A DNA stretch of 64,000 nt. Source: Azospirillum sp. TSH100. GTDB lineage: Bacteria; Pseudomonadota; Alphaproteobacteria; Azospirillales; Azospirillaceae. Both the position numbers and the translations under genes were made by a program. Below, piece after piece: positions 25,249-35,097 of the stretch (position 1 is its first letter; each line of letters opens with the position of its first letter). Below the pieces are notes generated by a model, which did not search any database, had not been told where the DNA came from, and was given only the letters and a program-made list of their open reading frames with translations. The DNA lies in assembly GCF_004923295.1 (NCBI RefSeq), contig NZ_CP039636.1, forward strand, positions 679,001-743,000. The letters run 5' to 3'.

Positions 25249-27936
25249 ATGAGGATTCGCTCGCGCATCGCTGTTGTCGGGGGCGTACCGGTCGTGGTCG
25301 CGGCGGTGATCGCGGTGGCGGGCGGGCTGCTGCTGGGCCGCAGCGAGCGGGTGTACGAATCGGCGGTGCTCGCCGGTTCGGTCTATCGCGACGTGCTGGC
25401 GGCGACCGCTGCCCGCATCGATTATCTTCAGGTGGCGCCGGCCGACCGGGCCAGCCGCGCTGAACGGTTCGAGAAGATGTCGGACTCGGCGGCGGCCGAG
25501 CTGCGTCAGCTGGACAAGGCCGGATCCGCCGACACCCACCGGGCGGAAGTGGAGCGGGCGACTGTCGTGCTGGCGCGCTATGTCGACCAGATGCGCAGCT
25601 TCATCCAGGTGACGGCCGCCAACGATGCCGCCGTGGCCGACATGGGGCTCCACTCCGCCACCCTGATGGCGCTGACCGATCGCGCCCGCGAACGCCAGCA
25701 TGCCGCCAACGTCGACTCGCTGGGATCGCTGACCGAGGCGGACCAGCGGCTGCGCGACAGCCGCGACGTGGTCGACGGCGCCCACGAACTCCGCGAGGCG
25801 ATGCTGGATTTGCAGCGTGCGGAGGCCCAGCATGTCGCCGCGCTTGGATTCGGAATGGGCCTGTTCGGCAATGGTCGCCCTCTGACCCAGGCCGATTTCC
25901 GCATCGCCATCGACAGGCTGACGGCAACCGCTGACCGGTTGCAGGCGGCGCTGGGGCGGACCGATCCGCTGGTCGACCGTTATCCGGCGAAGCAGGCCGC
26001 CGCCCGCTATGCGGCCACGGTCGCTGATCTGCAGGTCGCCGTCGGGGAACTGCGTACCGCCCAGGCCGAACGCGATGCGGCGCTGAGCCGATTCGAAGAG
26101 GCTGTGCAGGCTGCCGCGGGGCCGGGAGCCGAAGAACCCCAAGGCCGGACCTCCCCCGGCGCCCTGGGCGAGCGGATGCTGGCGGAACATGTCGTCCATA
26201 CGCTGCCGGTGGTGCGGGCGCTGGTGCTGACCGGAACGCTGGATCGCCAGCCGGACGTCACCTTCCTGTCCTCGCTGCTCCCGTCCCTGCAACCGCCGCT
26301 GGAGGCGCTTTACCAAGTCCAGGCACGCGCCGCCGCGGCTCAGCGGGCGCTCGAAGCGGCGCAGCGTGCCGGCGCGCAGGCGGCTTCGGCGATCGAGGCG
26401 CTGACCGCCCGCATCCTGATGGTGAAGGCCACCGGATACACGGCGATCCAGGACGAGGTGGTGCAGCTGATCGCCTACGCCATCCAGGCCAACGACACCG
26501 AGCAGGAGACACAGAACGTCGCCGTCGTGGCACTGCGTCTGGGCCGGAGGGCCGCCGACGCGGTGGCGGTGCGCGACGCTGAGGAGGCCGACCGCATCGT
26601 GGCCGATGCCGGCACTCTGCTTGAGACGGTGCGCAGCCTCCCCATGTCGCCGCTGTTGCAGGATGAAGTGCTGTCGGCCATCCGCAACTGGCGTGACAGC
26701 CTGCGCCGCACGTCCGACGGGCTGCGCAGGCTGAACCAGCTGCTGATCGCCATGGATCGCGACGCCGGCGCCCTGGTCGAGACCGCCCGGCAACTGGACG
26801 AGACCTTCCGGGAGGAAGCCGCGCGCATCGGCGAGCTGCTGACCCGCATTCTGCTCGTCGGTGCGACCATCGGCCTGCTGCTGGCCGGCGGCGCCGCGGC
26901 GGTGGTGGCGCGGTCGATCAGCCGGCCGGTGCTGCGCCTGCAACGGCAGATGACCAGTCTGGCGGAGGACCCATTGGCCGGACCCATCGACGGCACGCGG
27001 CGCCAGGATGAGTTCGGGGCGATGGCGCGTGCCGCCGCCTTCTTCATCCGCGAGATCGGCCTGCGCGAACAGGCGGCCCGACAGGCGAAGGACCGTGCCG
27101 ACCGTGCCCTCGAAGACTTGCGGCGCACCCAGGCCGACCTGATCCAGGCGGAGAAGATGGCTTCGCTGGGTGGTCTGGTTGCCGGCGTGGCGCATGAGAT
27201 CAACACGCCATTGGGCAATGCCCTGATGGGCGCCACCCATTTGCAGGACCGCTTGACCGACTTGGCCCGGCAGGCGAGCGGGGGCAACCTGCGCCGCAGC
27301 GACTTCGCCGAGTTCCAGGATACGGCGGATGAAATCGCCCGGCTGCTGGTGCTGAACCTGCAGCAGGCCTGTGAACTGGTGCAGAGCTTCAAGCAGGTCG
27401 CCGCCGACCAGACCAGCGGCGAGGAGCGGCTTTTCCTGCTGAAGCCCTATCTGGAGGATCTGGCGACGAGCCTCAGCCCGTCCTGGCGGCGGGCAGGGCA
27501 CACTCTGCGGGTCGAATGCCCGGAAGCTGTTGAAATCGACGGCTATCCCGGTGTTCTCGCGCAGATTCTCACCAATCTGGTGATGAACTCCATCACCCAT
27601 GCCTATCGGGAAGGACAGCGGGGGCAGCTGCTGATTTCCGCCACCGAGGACGCTGCCGACATGGTGACGCTGGTCTACAGCGACGATGGCCGTGGGATCG
27701 GACCCGCTGATCTCGGGCGGGTGTTCGATCCATTCTTTACGACCCGGCGCGGTGCTGGCAGCACCGGACTCGGCCTTCATATTGTTTATAATCTCGTGGT
27801 TAACCGTCTTGGTGGAAAGATCACGGTGGACAGCCGTCCTGATGATGGCGTGCGGTTCACCATTCGCTTTCCACGACGATTTGCCACTGATAACATGACA
27901 TTGGTCGCCGCAGTGCCATCGCCGCTGGAGCAGTGA
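25249..27936 (+). CDS. Membrane sensor histidine kinase with large periplasmic domain
   Basis: 895 aa. Membrane segment 1 (about residues 8-28), a long helical extracytoplasmic region of about 500 residues, membrane segment 2 (about 532-556), HAMP (SRSISRPVLRLQRQM...), a short coiled coil, then the dimerisation helix with phospho-acceptor His near residue 649 in VAGVAHEINTPLGN. The ATPase domain has the N-box NLVMNSITHAY, DDGRGIG and GLGLHIV. The layout recalls TorS-type sensors but without receiver domains. The next gene begins immediately after the stop codon. The signal may be delivered by that binding protein. Confidence 0.88.
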   Translation: MRIRSRIAVVGGVPVVVAAVIAVAGGLLLGRSERVYESAVLAGSVYRDVLAATAARIDYLQVAPADRASRAERFEKMSDSAAAELRQLDKAGSADTHRAEVERATVVLARYVDQMRSFIQVTAANDAAVADMGLHSATLMALTDRARERQHAANVDSLGSLTEADQRLRDSRDVVDGAHELREAMLDLQRAEAQHVAALGFGMGLFGNGRPLTQADFRIAIDRLTATADRLQAALGRTDPLVDRYPAKQAAARYAATVADLQVAVGELRTAQAERDAALSRFEEAVQAAAGPGAEEPQGRTSPGALGERMLAEHVVHTLPVVRALVLTGTLDRQPDVTFLSSLLPSLQPPLEALYQVQARAAAAQRALEAAQRAGAQAASAIEALTARILMVKATGYTAIQDEVVQLIAYAIQANDTEQETQNVAVVALRLGRRAADAVAVRDAEEADRIVADAGTLLETVRSLPMSPLLQDEVLSAIRNWRDSLRRTSDGLRRLNQLLIAMDRDAGALVETARQLDETFREEAARIGELLTRILLVGATIGLLLAGGAAAVVARSISRPVLRLQRQMTSLAEDPLAGPIDGTRRQDEFGAMARAAAFFIREIGLREQAARQAKDRADRALEDLRRTQADLIQAEKMASLGGLVAGVAHEINTPLGNALMGATHLQDRLTDLARQASGGNLRRSDFAEFQDTADEIARLLVLNLQQACELVQSFKQVAADQTSGEERLFLLKPYLEDLATSLSPSWRRAGHTLRVECPEAVEIDGYPGVLAQILTNLVMNSITHAYREGQRGQLLISATEDAADMVTLVYSDDGRGIGPADLGRVFDPFFTTRRGAGSTGLGLHIVYNLVVNRLGGKITVDSRPDDGVRFTIRFPRRFATDNMTLVAAVPSPLEQ

Positions 27937-29559
27937 ATGCCTTTGCCGCTGAAGACGTTGACGGGGACTCTTGCAAAGGGGGCGATCGTTCTTGTCGGGC
28001 TTGCCGCGATGTCCGGCACGGCGTTGGCGGAGAAATCCCTCGTCTACTGCACCGAGGGAAATCCGCAGAGCTTCAACGCGCAGATCTCTACATCCGGCAC
28101 CACCGTGAATGCGGTCACTCCGCTGTTCAACAATCTGGTCGAAATGGGGCCGGATGGGCAGATCATGAACAGCGGCCTGGCGGAATCCTACACGATCTCG
28201 GCCGATGGTCTCGTCTATGATTTCCATCTGCGTCGGAATGTGAACTTCCATTCCAACGATCTGTTCACCCCGAGCAGACCGCTCAATGCCGATGACGTTC
28301 TGTTTACCTTCGAGCGTCAATGGAATCCCGACCACCCCTATCATAATGTCGGGGCGGCGACTTATGACTACTTCAGGGATATGGGGCTGCCAACCCTGTT
28401 GAAGTCGGTGGTGAAGCTCGACGACCACACCGTCCGCATCACTCTGGATCACCCGGAGGCCCCCTTCCTGGCCGATCTGGCGATGCCGTTCCTGTCGATC
28501 CAATCCGCCGAATATGCCGATGTCCTTATGAAGGCCGGCCGGAAGAATTTGATCGACGAGATGCCGATCGGAACGGGGCCGTTCCGGCTCGTGTCCTACC
28601 AGAAGGACGCGGCAATCCGTTACAAGGCTTTCGATGGCTATTGGCGGGGGCGCCAACCGCTGGACAACCTGATCTACTCGATCACGCCGAACATCGCGGT
28701 GCGCCTGAACAAGCTGCGGTCGGGCGAATGCCATGTGATGATCTTCCCCAACCCGGCCGAACTGGGGAACATCGAGAAAGACCCGAATCTGGTGCTGGAG
28801 CAGCAGGACGGGCGCAACGTTGCCTATATGGCGTTCAACACCCGCAAGCCGCCGCTGGACGATGTGCGGGTGAGGCGGGCGATCACACTGGCGATCGACA
28901 AGCGCACCCTGGTCGACGCTGTCTATCAGAATGGCGGACTGCCGGCCAAGAATCCGATACCGCCCGGGATGTGGTCCTACGACGACAGCATCGAGGATTA
29001 TCCGTTCGACCCGGCCGAAGCCCGCCGCCTGCTGGTCGAGGCAGGCTATCCCGAAGGCTTCAGCCTTGACCTGTGGTACACGCCGGTGACGCGCCCCTAC
29101 CTGCCCAGCGGCAAGCGCGCCGCCGAGATGATCCGCGAGAATCTGGAACGCGTCGGGATCAAACTCACCCTGAAGACCGAAAGCTGGGGCAATTATCGCC
29201 GCCAGGTGACGCAGGGCGATCAGGACATGGTCCTCTATGGCTGGACCGGCGACAATGGCGATCCGGATAATTTTCTCTATTTCCTGCTGAACTGTGGCGC
29301 GGTCCGCCCCGGTGGTGCCAACATCGCGAGATGGTGCAATCCCGATTTCGAGGAGCAGATCACCAAGGCCAAGGTGACCAGCGATGTCGCCCGCCGGACC
29401 GCCCATTACCGGGAGGCCCAGCGGATCTTCCATCGGGAAACCCCCTGGTTCCCGATTGCGCACTCCATCATCGTCGTCGCCCACCGTAGCGAGGTGAAGA
29501 ACTACACGAACAACATTTTCAATCAGGATTTTTCAGGTGTCGACATCGAGGCCCGGTGA
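27937..29559 (+). CDS. ABC-type solute-binding protein, peptide family (SBP_bac_5)
   Basis: 540 aa with a signal peptide (residues 1-31, ending ALA). Typical of DppA/OppA-like proteins: LVYCTEGNPQSFNAQ at the start of the mature protein, then AESYTISADGLVYDFHLR, IGTGPFRLVSYQKDAAI and LYGWTGDNGDPDNFLYFLL. These bind dipeptides, heme or other solutes in the periplasm. There is no ABC permease or ATPase gene nearby. It is encoded with zero spacing between a sensor kinase and a GGDEF response regulator, so it may be a sensory subunit, not a transport protein. Confidence 0.88.
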   Translation: MPLPLKTLTGTLAKGAIVLVGLAAMSGTALAEKSLVYCTEGNPQSFNAQISTSGTTVNAVTPLFNNLVEMGPDGQIMNSGLAESYTISADGLVYDFHLRRNVNFHSNDLFTPSRPLNADDVLFTFERQWNPDHPYHNVGAATYDYFRDMGLPTLLKSVVKLDDHTVRITLDHPEAPFLADLAMPFLSIQSAEYADVLMKAGRKNLIDEMPIGTGPFRLVSYQKDAAIRYKAFDGYWRGRQPLDNLIYSITPNIAVRLNKLRSGECHVMIFPNPAELGNIEKDPNLVLEQQDGRNVAYMAFNTRKPPLDDVRVRRAITLAIDKRTLVDAVYQNGGLPAKNPIPPGMWSYDDSIEDYPFDPAEARRLLVEAGYPEGFSLDLWYTPVTRPYLPSGKRAAEMIRENLERVGIKLTLKTESWGNYRRQVTQGDQDMVLYGWTGDNGDPDNFLYFLLNCGAVRPGGANIARWCNPDFEEQITKAKVTSDVARRTAHYREAQRIFHRETPWFPIAHSIIVVAHRSEVKNYTNNIFNQDFSGVDIEAR

Positions 29560-29569
29560 GTACAGGCTT

Positions 29570-31030
29570 ATGCAACCTTCAACTGGGCAAATCCCGGCAG
29601 GTGACATGTCGCCCGACGATCTGATGTTCCAGGATGACGAGGCCGGACCGGTGCCGGACCGGACGTCGGCGGCCGCCATTCCCTGGCCGGTTCTGGTTGT
29701 CGACGATGACGAGCAGGTCCACGCGATGACGCGCGTGCTGCTGAACGATTTCGAATTCCAAGGCCGCCGCTTTGCTATCGTCAGCGCCTATTCCGCGGCG
29801 GAGGCGCGGACGATCCTGGCTGGGCGGACCGACCTGCCCGTGGTGCTGCTCGATGTCGTGATGGAGACCCAGGATGCGGGCTTGCGTCTGGTCCATCACA
29901 TCCGGCGCGATCTGGGCAATCGGCACATTCGCATCATCCTGCGCACCGGCCAGCCGGGGCAGGCGCCGGAGCGTGACGCCATCGTTGCCTATGACATCAA
30001 CGACTACAAAAGCAAGGCGGAGCTGACCGCCCAGAAACTGTTCACCAGTCTGGTCAGCGCCGTGCGCGGCTGGTGCGATCTGGTCACCATCGAGACGCTG
30101 AACCAGTCGCTCGAACGCCGCGTCGCCGAACGCACCGCGGAACTGGAGCGGCAGACCGCGCTCGCCGACGAGCAGCGACGCTTCATCGAGAATCTGGTGG
30201 AGCTTATGCCGAGCCCGGTCTGGTACCGGGACTTCGCCGGTCGCTATGCCCTGTGCAACCGCGCCTTCCGGGAGCTGTTTCCGAACGCCGCCGATAGGAT
30301 CGAGTGGTCCGCGCGGACCCAGGATGATTCGGATCCGATGCCGGCGGGAACTGACGCCATTTCCTTCGAGACCAGTGTTTCGGGACCGGACGGGGATCCG
30401 CGTGAATTGCTGGTGGTGAAGCGCCCGCTGTCCTCGCCTGAAGGTGCCGCCGCCGGGGTGATCGGTATCGCTACAGACATCACCGAGCGCCGGCGGATGG
30501 AGCGTGAACTGCACCGTCTCGCCACCACCGATCCGCTGAGCGGCGCTCACAACCGCCGCCATATCCTCGACCTGCTGGAACGGCTGCTGACCGGGCAGGA
30601 GGCTGTCGCGGACAGCCGCCAGACCGGCGGTACAGGCTGCCTCGTCATGCTCGACATCGATCATTTCAAGCGCATCAATGACGAGATGGGGCACGGCGCC
30701 GGCGACGTTGCGATTCGCAGGGTGGTCGAGGAAATCCGCAGCCATATGCGCGCCACCGACCAGATCGGTCGGATTGGCGGTGAGGAATTCGCCATTCTCC
30801 TGCCGGACAGCTCGCGCGCCGACGGTGTGACGATCGCCGAGCGGCTGCGCAGCGGCTTGGCCGCGCTGGCGATCGAACTGCCTGACGGCCGGTGCTTCCA
30901 GTTGACCGGAAGCTTCGGCCTGACCGAGGTGCGACCGCTGGGCGATACGGTGGAAAGCGTGCTCGGGCGGGCCGATCAGGCGCTCTACCGGGCAAAGGCG
31001 CTCGGGCGGAACCGGGTCGAGGTGACGTGA
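29570..31030 (+). CDS. Response regulator with PAS and GGDEF domains (diguanylate cyclase)
   Basis: About 486 aa from ATG 29570; GTG 29537 and ATG 29606 are alternatives. Residues about 38-170 are a receiver (VLVVDDDEQVH, phospho-Asp in VVLLDVVMET near residue 95, conserved YDINDYKSKAELTAQKL). A coiled coil (RRVAERTAELERQ) and PAS (about 205-310) follow, then GGDEF with intact GGEEF near 403-407 and an RxxD inhibitory site (RATD) five residues before. It should make c-di-GMP when phosphorylated. It overlaps or abuts the binding-protein gene, and is the likely partner of the kinase at 25249. Confidence 0.88.
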   Translation: MQPSTGQIPAGDMSPDDLMFQDDEAGPVPDRTSAAAIPWPVLVVDDDEQVHAMTRVLLNDFEFQGRRFAIVSAYSAAEARTILAGRTDLPVVLLDVVMETQDAGLRLVHHIRRDLGNRHIRIILRTGQPGQAPERDAIVAYDINDYKSKAELTAQKLFTSLVSAVRGWCDLVTIETLNQSLERRVAERTAELERQTALADEQRRFIENLVELMPSPVWYRDFAGRYALCNRAFRELFPNAADRIEWSARTQDDSDPMPAGTDAISFETSVSGPDGDPRELLVVKRPLSSPEGAAAGVIGIATDITERRRMERELHRLATTDPLSGAHNRRHILDLLERLLTGQEAVADSRQTGGTGCLVMLDIDHFKRINDEMGHGAGDVAIRRVVEEIRSHMRATDQIGRIGGEEFAILLPDSSRADGVTIAERLRSGLAALAIELPDGRCFQLTGSFGLTEVRPLGDTVESVLGRADQALYRAKALGRNRVEVT

Positions 31031-31412
31031 GGAACCGTACCGGCCTGCGACATTTTGAACGATGACGGCTTGACCGCCGCCTCGGCAACGGGTAAGCACA
31101 ACATTATGAAGACCACCGACACCATGCGAATGCGAATTACCGGCCCGGCGCTCTGAAGCGTCGGAGAGTTGCCGTTTTCGTGTTCAATGGTCGTGTGGAG
31201 TGTGTGGCGTGTTGCTGCACCATGTGGTTTCCGGGACCCTCAATCCGGTTCATGGCAAGTCCAATTCTCCGACCGCTGCTGCGGCGTCGTCTGTTGACGT
31301 CGGCTTCGGCGAGCGAATGTGTGGCTCGGCGCGAATTATTCACCCGGTCCGCTGAGGCGGTCCGGGGTACGCCCGTCCTACCCAAAGAATTCGTTCGCCG
31401 AGGATTTTCGCG
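31031..31412. other. Intergenic region upstream of the threonine-dehydratase-like gene
   Basis: 382 bases. Small open frames here have no ribosome binding site or protein-like composition. I see a short CCGC/GCGG hairpin near 31352 and no clear promoter, riboswitch or terminator. Confidence 0.5.
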
Positions 31413-32390
31413 ATGTTCACCGCGCATGCCGATTCCGCGCGCACTCTTTCCGTATGCGCCTCCGTCCACAGCCCCGATCTTGAACACCGTCTGCCGGCAT
31501 GGCTGCCGCTGACGGCGGTGACCGATGCCGCCCGGCGGCTGTCCGGCCAGATCGTCCGCACGCCGCTGCTGCATGCGCCGACGCTGGGAAGCGAATTGTG
31601 GCTGAAGGCGGAGGTGTTCCAGGCCACCGGCGCCTTCAAGGAGCGTGGGGCGTTGAACCGTCTGCTGCGGCTGACGGCGCCGGAGCGGGCCGGCGGCGTG
31701 GTGGCGATGTCGGCCGGCAACCATGCCCAGGGGGTGGCGCTGCATGCCGCCCGGCTGGGGGTGAAGGCCACCATCGTGATGCCGAAGACGGCCCCCCGTT
31801 GCAAGGTGGAGCGCACCGCGGAATTGGGTGCCGAGGTGATGCTTCACGGTGCTACCGTCGGCGAAGCGAAGGGCAAGGCTCTGGAACTGGCGGCGGAGCG
31901 GCGGCTGACCTTCCTCCACCCCTATGACGATCCCGATGTGATCGCCGGTCAGGGCACCGTTGGGCTGGAGATCCTGGCCGACCGCCCGGATGTCGACACG
32001 GTGGTGGTGCCGGTCGGCGGCGGCGGCCTGCTGGCCGGGGTGGCAGCCGCTGTGAAGGCGCAGAAGCCCTGGGTGAGGGTGATCGGCGTGCGGCTGGCCC
32101 GGCGGGGTGGCCCGACGCTGGCCGATGGGATCAACGTCCATGCGCTGGGTAAACTGCCGCAGGCGATTGTTGACACCCTGGTAGACCGCGTGGTCGAGGT
32201 GGAGGAGGGCGAGATCGCCGCCGCGATGAGGGCGCTTCACCGCTCCTTTGGCGTGGTGGCGGAAGGGGCTGGGGCGGCAGGAGTCGCCGCGGTGCTTGGG
32301 GGGCGGCTGGGGCGGACCGGGCGGACGGTGGCGGTGCTGTCCGGCCGCAACGTCGATGGCGACACGCTGGCGCGGACTTTGGCGGCGTGA
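31413..32390 (+). CDS. PLP-dependent threonine/serine dehydratase-family protein
   Basis: 325 aa; AGGA lies eight bases before the ATG. Fold-type II PLP enzyme: the Schiff-base Lys is in TGAFKERGALNRL, SAGNHAQGVALHA is the substrate Ser/Asn loop, and VPVGGGGLLAGVA binds the PLP phosphate. There is no C-terminal ACT domain, so it resembles catabolic threonine dehydratases or serine racemases, not biosynthetic IlvA. It deaminates threonine or serine to a 2-oxo acid; the exact substrate is uncertain. It stands alone between a signalling operon and a membrane protein. Confidence 0.85.
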   Translation: MFTAHADSARTLSVCASVHSPDLEHRLPAWLPLTAVTDAARRLSGQIVRTPLLHAPTLGSELWLKAEVFQATGAFKERGALNRLLRLTAPERAGGVVAMSAGNHAQGVALHAARLGVKATIVMPKTAPRCKVERTAELGAEVMLHGATVGEAKGKALELAAERRLTFLHPYDDPDVIAGQGTVGLEILADRPDVDTVVVPVGGGGLLAGVAAAVKAQKPWVRVIGVRLARRGGPTLADGINVHALGKLPQAIVDTLVDRVVEVEEGEIAAAMRALHRSFGVVAEGAGAAGVAAVLGGRLGRTGRTVAVLSGRNVDGDTLARTLAA

Positions 32391-32616
32391 TTTCCCATCC
32401 GTCGATTGTTCTGTGAACTCCTTTGTCGCCTCCGGTCTGTGGGAAAGGATTGGGTAAGGGGATGGCGGTTGGCACCAAAGGACCGCCTCCTCACCCATGC
32501 CCCTGCAAAACGCATAGCTCACCTCTTCGACGAAGCGAAGTATGGATAGGTCAGCAGAAATGACCTATATTGGTCGTCGCGTGTAAACACACAGGCGACA
32601 CCGAGGGGTAGCTGGC

Positions 32617-33273
32617 ATGACGAACAATTCCGCCTCGACTATTTCGTCATCCCCTGCATCGACGACTTATGAGCGCCCACGCGCTGCGCATAGTGTCTTT
32701 GATAATTTGCAAGGGCAGTTGTTTGGCGTCGTCATGACCTCGTTCGGAATTGCCATTCTTCATGCCGCCGGGCTGGTCACCGGGCAGGCTGCAGGGCTGG
32801 CCTTTGTGATTTCTTACGCGACAGGAGTCGATTTTGGAACGCTGTTCTTCCTGGTCAATCTACCCTTCTATTTTCTTGCGCTGGCTCGCATCGGCGTCGG
32901 CTTTACGGTCAAATCGCTGATCGCGGTGACCGGCATCGCCGTGCTGTCCGGCCTGCTGCCGTCGATGATGAGCTTCAGCGTCATCAACCCCTTTGTCGCG
33001 GCAGTGCTTGCCGGCTTTTGTGTCGGGATCGGGGTGATCGGGCTGTTCCGTCACGGTGCGAGCGGAGGCGGTGTCGGCATCCTCGCCTATTACCTGCAAG
33101 AGAAGACCGGCTTTCGGGCGGGCTGGTTGCAGTCGCTGTTCGATCTGGCGGTGTTCTCGGCCGCCGCCTTCGTGCTGGACTGGCCGGCGCTGCTGGCGTC
33201 GATCCTGGGAGCGGCTGTGCTGAACGCCTTCGTCGCCTTCAACCATCGCGCCGACTGGTATGTCGCCCGCTGA
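32617..33273 (+). CDS. YitT-family membrane protein
   Basis: 218 aa with five to six hydrophobic segments. The pattern GIAILHAAGLVTGQAAGLAFVISY, FFLVNLPFYFLA and FRHGASGGGVGILAYYLQEKTGFRAG (in segments) matches the YitT/DUF161 group of inner-membrane proteins of unknown transport function. The first 35 residues are Ser/Thr-rich and likely cytoplasmic. A second family member lies at 61685-62314. Confidence 0.85.
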   Translation: MTNNSASTISSSPASTTYERPRAAHSVFDNLQGQLFGVVMTSFGIAILHAAGLVTGQAAGLAFVISYATGVDFGTLFFLVNLPFYFLALARIGVGFTVKSLIAVTGIAVLSGLLPSMMSFSVINPFVAAVLAGFCVGIGVIGLFRHGASGGGVGILAYYLQEKTGFRAGWLQSLFDLAVFSAAAFVLDWPALLASILGAAVLNAFVAFNHRADWYVAR

Positions 33274-33291
33274 CGGAAGCGGGTCGCGTCG

Positions 33292-34014
33292 TTATTCGCG
33301 GCCCAGCACCCGGTCGACCACGGCGTCCGCCCATTCGCGCGATCGGAAGCTCGCCTTGGCCTCGACCGGGTCATAGACACGCTCGACCCAATCCCAGAAG
33401 GCGATCGGGCGTTTCTGGTTGTAGGCGGCGTACAGCTCGAAGAAATAATCGAGAATGCCTGTCTTCGCCTGCTTGAAGTGGCCATACTTCCAGGACAGCT
33501 GCTTCATCGCCTGGTCGAGCGGCTGGCCTTCATGCGCGAACAGATACAGCGTCGACATGAAGCCCGCGCGGTCCGCTCCCGACTTGCAGTGCATCAGCGC
33601 CGGATAAGTCATGGTCTTGAACAGCTCGCGCGCCTTCAGAAGGGTTTCCTTCTTCGGCATGTCGCGGGAGTTCACAGGGAAATCGACCAGTTCCAGCCCC
33701 TGGGCGCGGCAGGCCTCCCCCTCCAGGATGTAGGAGGCGCAGTCGCGGGAGCCGCGCAGGTTCAGGATCGTCTTCACCCCATTGCGCGCCGCCGCCGCGA
33801 TGTGCGACGGCGAGGGCTGGCTAGCCCGGTACATATTGGGGGAGATGCGGTAGGTGTTGGAGTAGATAAGCCGGAAACAGGCGTGGTCGATGAACACGCT
33901 TTCAATATGGCCGAGTGCCCGCTGCCACGGCGTTGCCATGCGGCTGCGGTTGCGCTTGATCGCATCGGCCAGCGCGGTGGTGGTGACCGCCCGCAGGGTG
34001 CTTTTCTTCGCCAA
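33292..34014 (-). CDS. Tyrosine/dual-specificity phosphatase family protein
   Basis: About 240 aa. The active-site loop is HCKSGADRAG (C-x5-R), preceded by the conserved TILNLRG and YPALMH. Family members remove phosphate from proteins or lipids. I place the start at TTG 34014 because GGAAGG lies six bases before it and the sequence upstream (open to 34122) does not look like protein; MATPW, 25 residues further in, is another option. The protein has no signal peptide. It is followed on the same strand by nothing within 400 bp and preceded by the two unknown paralogues. Confidence 0.8.
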   Translation of the reverse strand: MAKKSTLRAVTTTALADAIKRNRSRMATPWQRALGHIESVFIDHACFRLIYSNTYRISPNMYRASQPSPSHIAAAARNGVKTILNLRGSRDCASYILEGEACRAQGLELVDFPVNSRDMPKKETLLKARELFKTMTYPALMHCKSGADRAGFMSTLYLFAHEGQPLDQAMKQLSWKYGHFKQAKTGILDYFFELYAAYNQKRPIAFWDWVERVYDPVEAKASFRSREWADAVVDRVLGRE

Positions 34015-34093
34015 CTCAAACCTTCCGACTCTGACGGAACGCCAACATAGGCATGGTCGGCGATCCGTCAAGAACCCCATTACGCCAAACGGC

Positions 34094-35092
34094 TCAGGCC
34101 ACCCTGTCCTGCAGCCGCACATACATGCCGTACTGGGCGGCCAGCGTCAGCACGATTTCCATGTAAAGGTTGATCAGGCCGTTGGCGTAGAAGGCCGGGC
34201 AGCCGGTATAATGGTGTTCTCCCGCCATCGCGGTCGGTTCGATCAGGTCGGTGTTGAGGACGATCAGATCCTTGTCCGGATCATAGAGGAAGGCCGACTG
34301 GTCGCTGCGCAGCGGGTGGATGGCCTGATGGTCGTCGGCCTCGATCTTTCCCGCCGCCATGAACTGGCACAGCATGCCCAGGCTGCCCATCGCCAGCGGC
34401 AGAACCTGCTTCAGGCTGCGGCGGGCGAGGTCGTCATAGGCCGCGGCCTCCAGCCCCGGCCGCAGAAGCGGCGCCGCTTCCACCAGATTCCAGCAGACAT
34501 GCAGCGCGGTGTGACTGCCGGTCTTTGTGATCGACAGCATGTCGTAGCCGGACGGGCCATGCAGCACCGACTTCTGCAACTCGCGGCCCAGCACATAGCC
34601 GGCGGCGGCCATGTCGGTGATCGTCCCCTCCGTCCGGCAGCGATCCTCCTCCACCATTACCTTGATCGCCCAATCCTTGATGATGGCGTCCAGCAGATGG
34701 CAGACGGAATCGCGCAGGAAGCCGACCATGCGGTCGGGATCGGCGGCGGCCAGTCCGTCGGGATCGTTGAAGTCCAACCCGTGTGGCGACTCCGGCGGGG
34801 TCGACAGCAGCAGATGCCCGGCCTCGTCCAGCGGCATGCGGGCGATGATGTGCTCCCGCAGATCGACATAGAGGAATCCCAGCAGGGTGTTGATCGCGAC
34901 CTTCTCGTAATCCTCCTTGCGGGTGTCGGCATGGGCTGGGCAGTGGCCGGCCAGCGACAGCAACTCCTCGCTGAGGAGATAGTCCGGCTCCTCGGCGATG
35001 CGATGGAGGATGGGCGCGAGGTTGATCCGGGTCATCCCGGCCTTCTCATGCGCACCGGCATAGGTCAGGGCGAAGTCGTTGGTGCGGGCCAT
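34094..35092 (-). CDS. Unknown protein, tandem paralogue 2
   Basis: 332 aa; no family recognised. It shares long blocks with the gene just upstream (35098-36141): an N-terminal CPxHA (GHCPAHAD), the core GYDMLSITKTGSHTALH-x-CW, VEAAPLL-x-PG, YDDL-x2-RSLKQ, and a C-terminal YTGCPAFY. Two cysteines (CPxHA and GCPAF) and several histidines are kept in both copies, which would suit metal or heme binding, but this is only inference. There is no signal peptide. It begins five bases after the stop of the other copy, so they are one operon. Confidence 0.7.
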   Translation of the reverse strand: MARTNDFALTYAGAHEKAGMTRINLAPILHRIAEEPDYLLSEELLSLAGHCPAHADTRKEDYEKVAINTLLGFLYVDLREHIIARMPLDEAGHLLLSTPPESPHGLDFNDPDGLAAADPDRMVGFLRDSVCHLLDAIIKDWAIKVMVEEDRCRTEGTITDMAAAGYVLGRELQKSVLHGPSGYDMLSITKTGSHTALHVCWNLVEAAPLLRPGLEAAAYDDLARRSLKQVLPLAMGSLGMLCQFMAAGKIEADDHQAIHPLRSDQSAFLYDPDKDLIVLNTDLIEPTAMAGEHHYTGCPAFYANGLINLYMEIVLTLAAQYGMYVRLQDRVA

Positions 35093-35097
35093 CGGGC

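Noticed and set aside
25120..29484. 1454-aa open frame opposite the kinase and binding-protein genes
   Set aside because: Very long but a pure antisense shadow: His/Arg/Gln/Gly-rich, no domain, and the plus-strand genes carry full kinase and binding-protein motifs.
31180..31512. 110-aa open frame upstream of the dehydratase-like gene
   Set aside because: Overlaps the real start in another frame, has no ribosome binding site and a Cys/Arg/Pro-rich composition unlike its neighbours.
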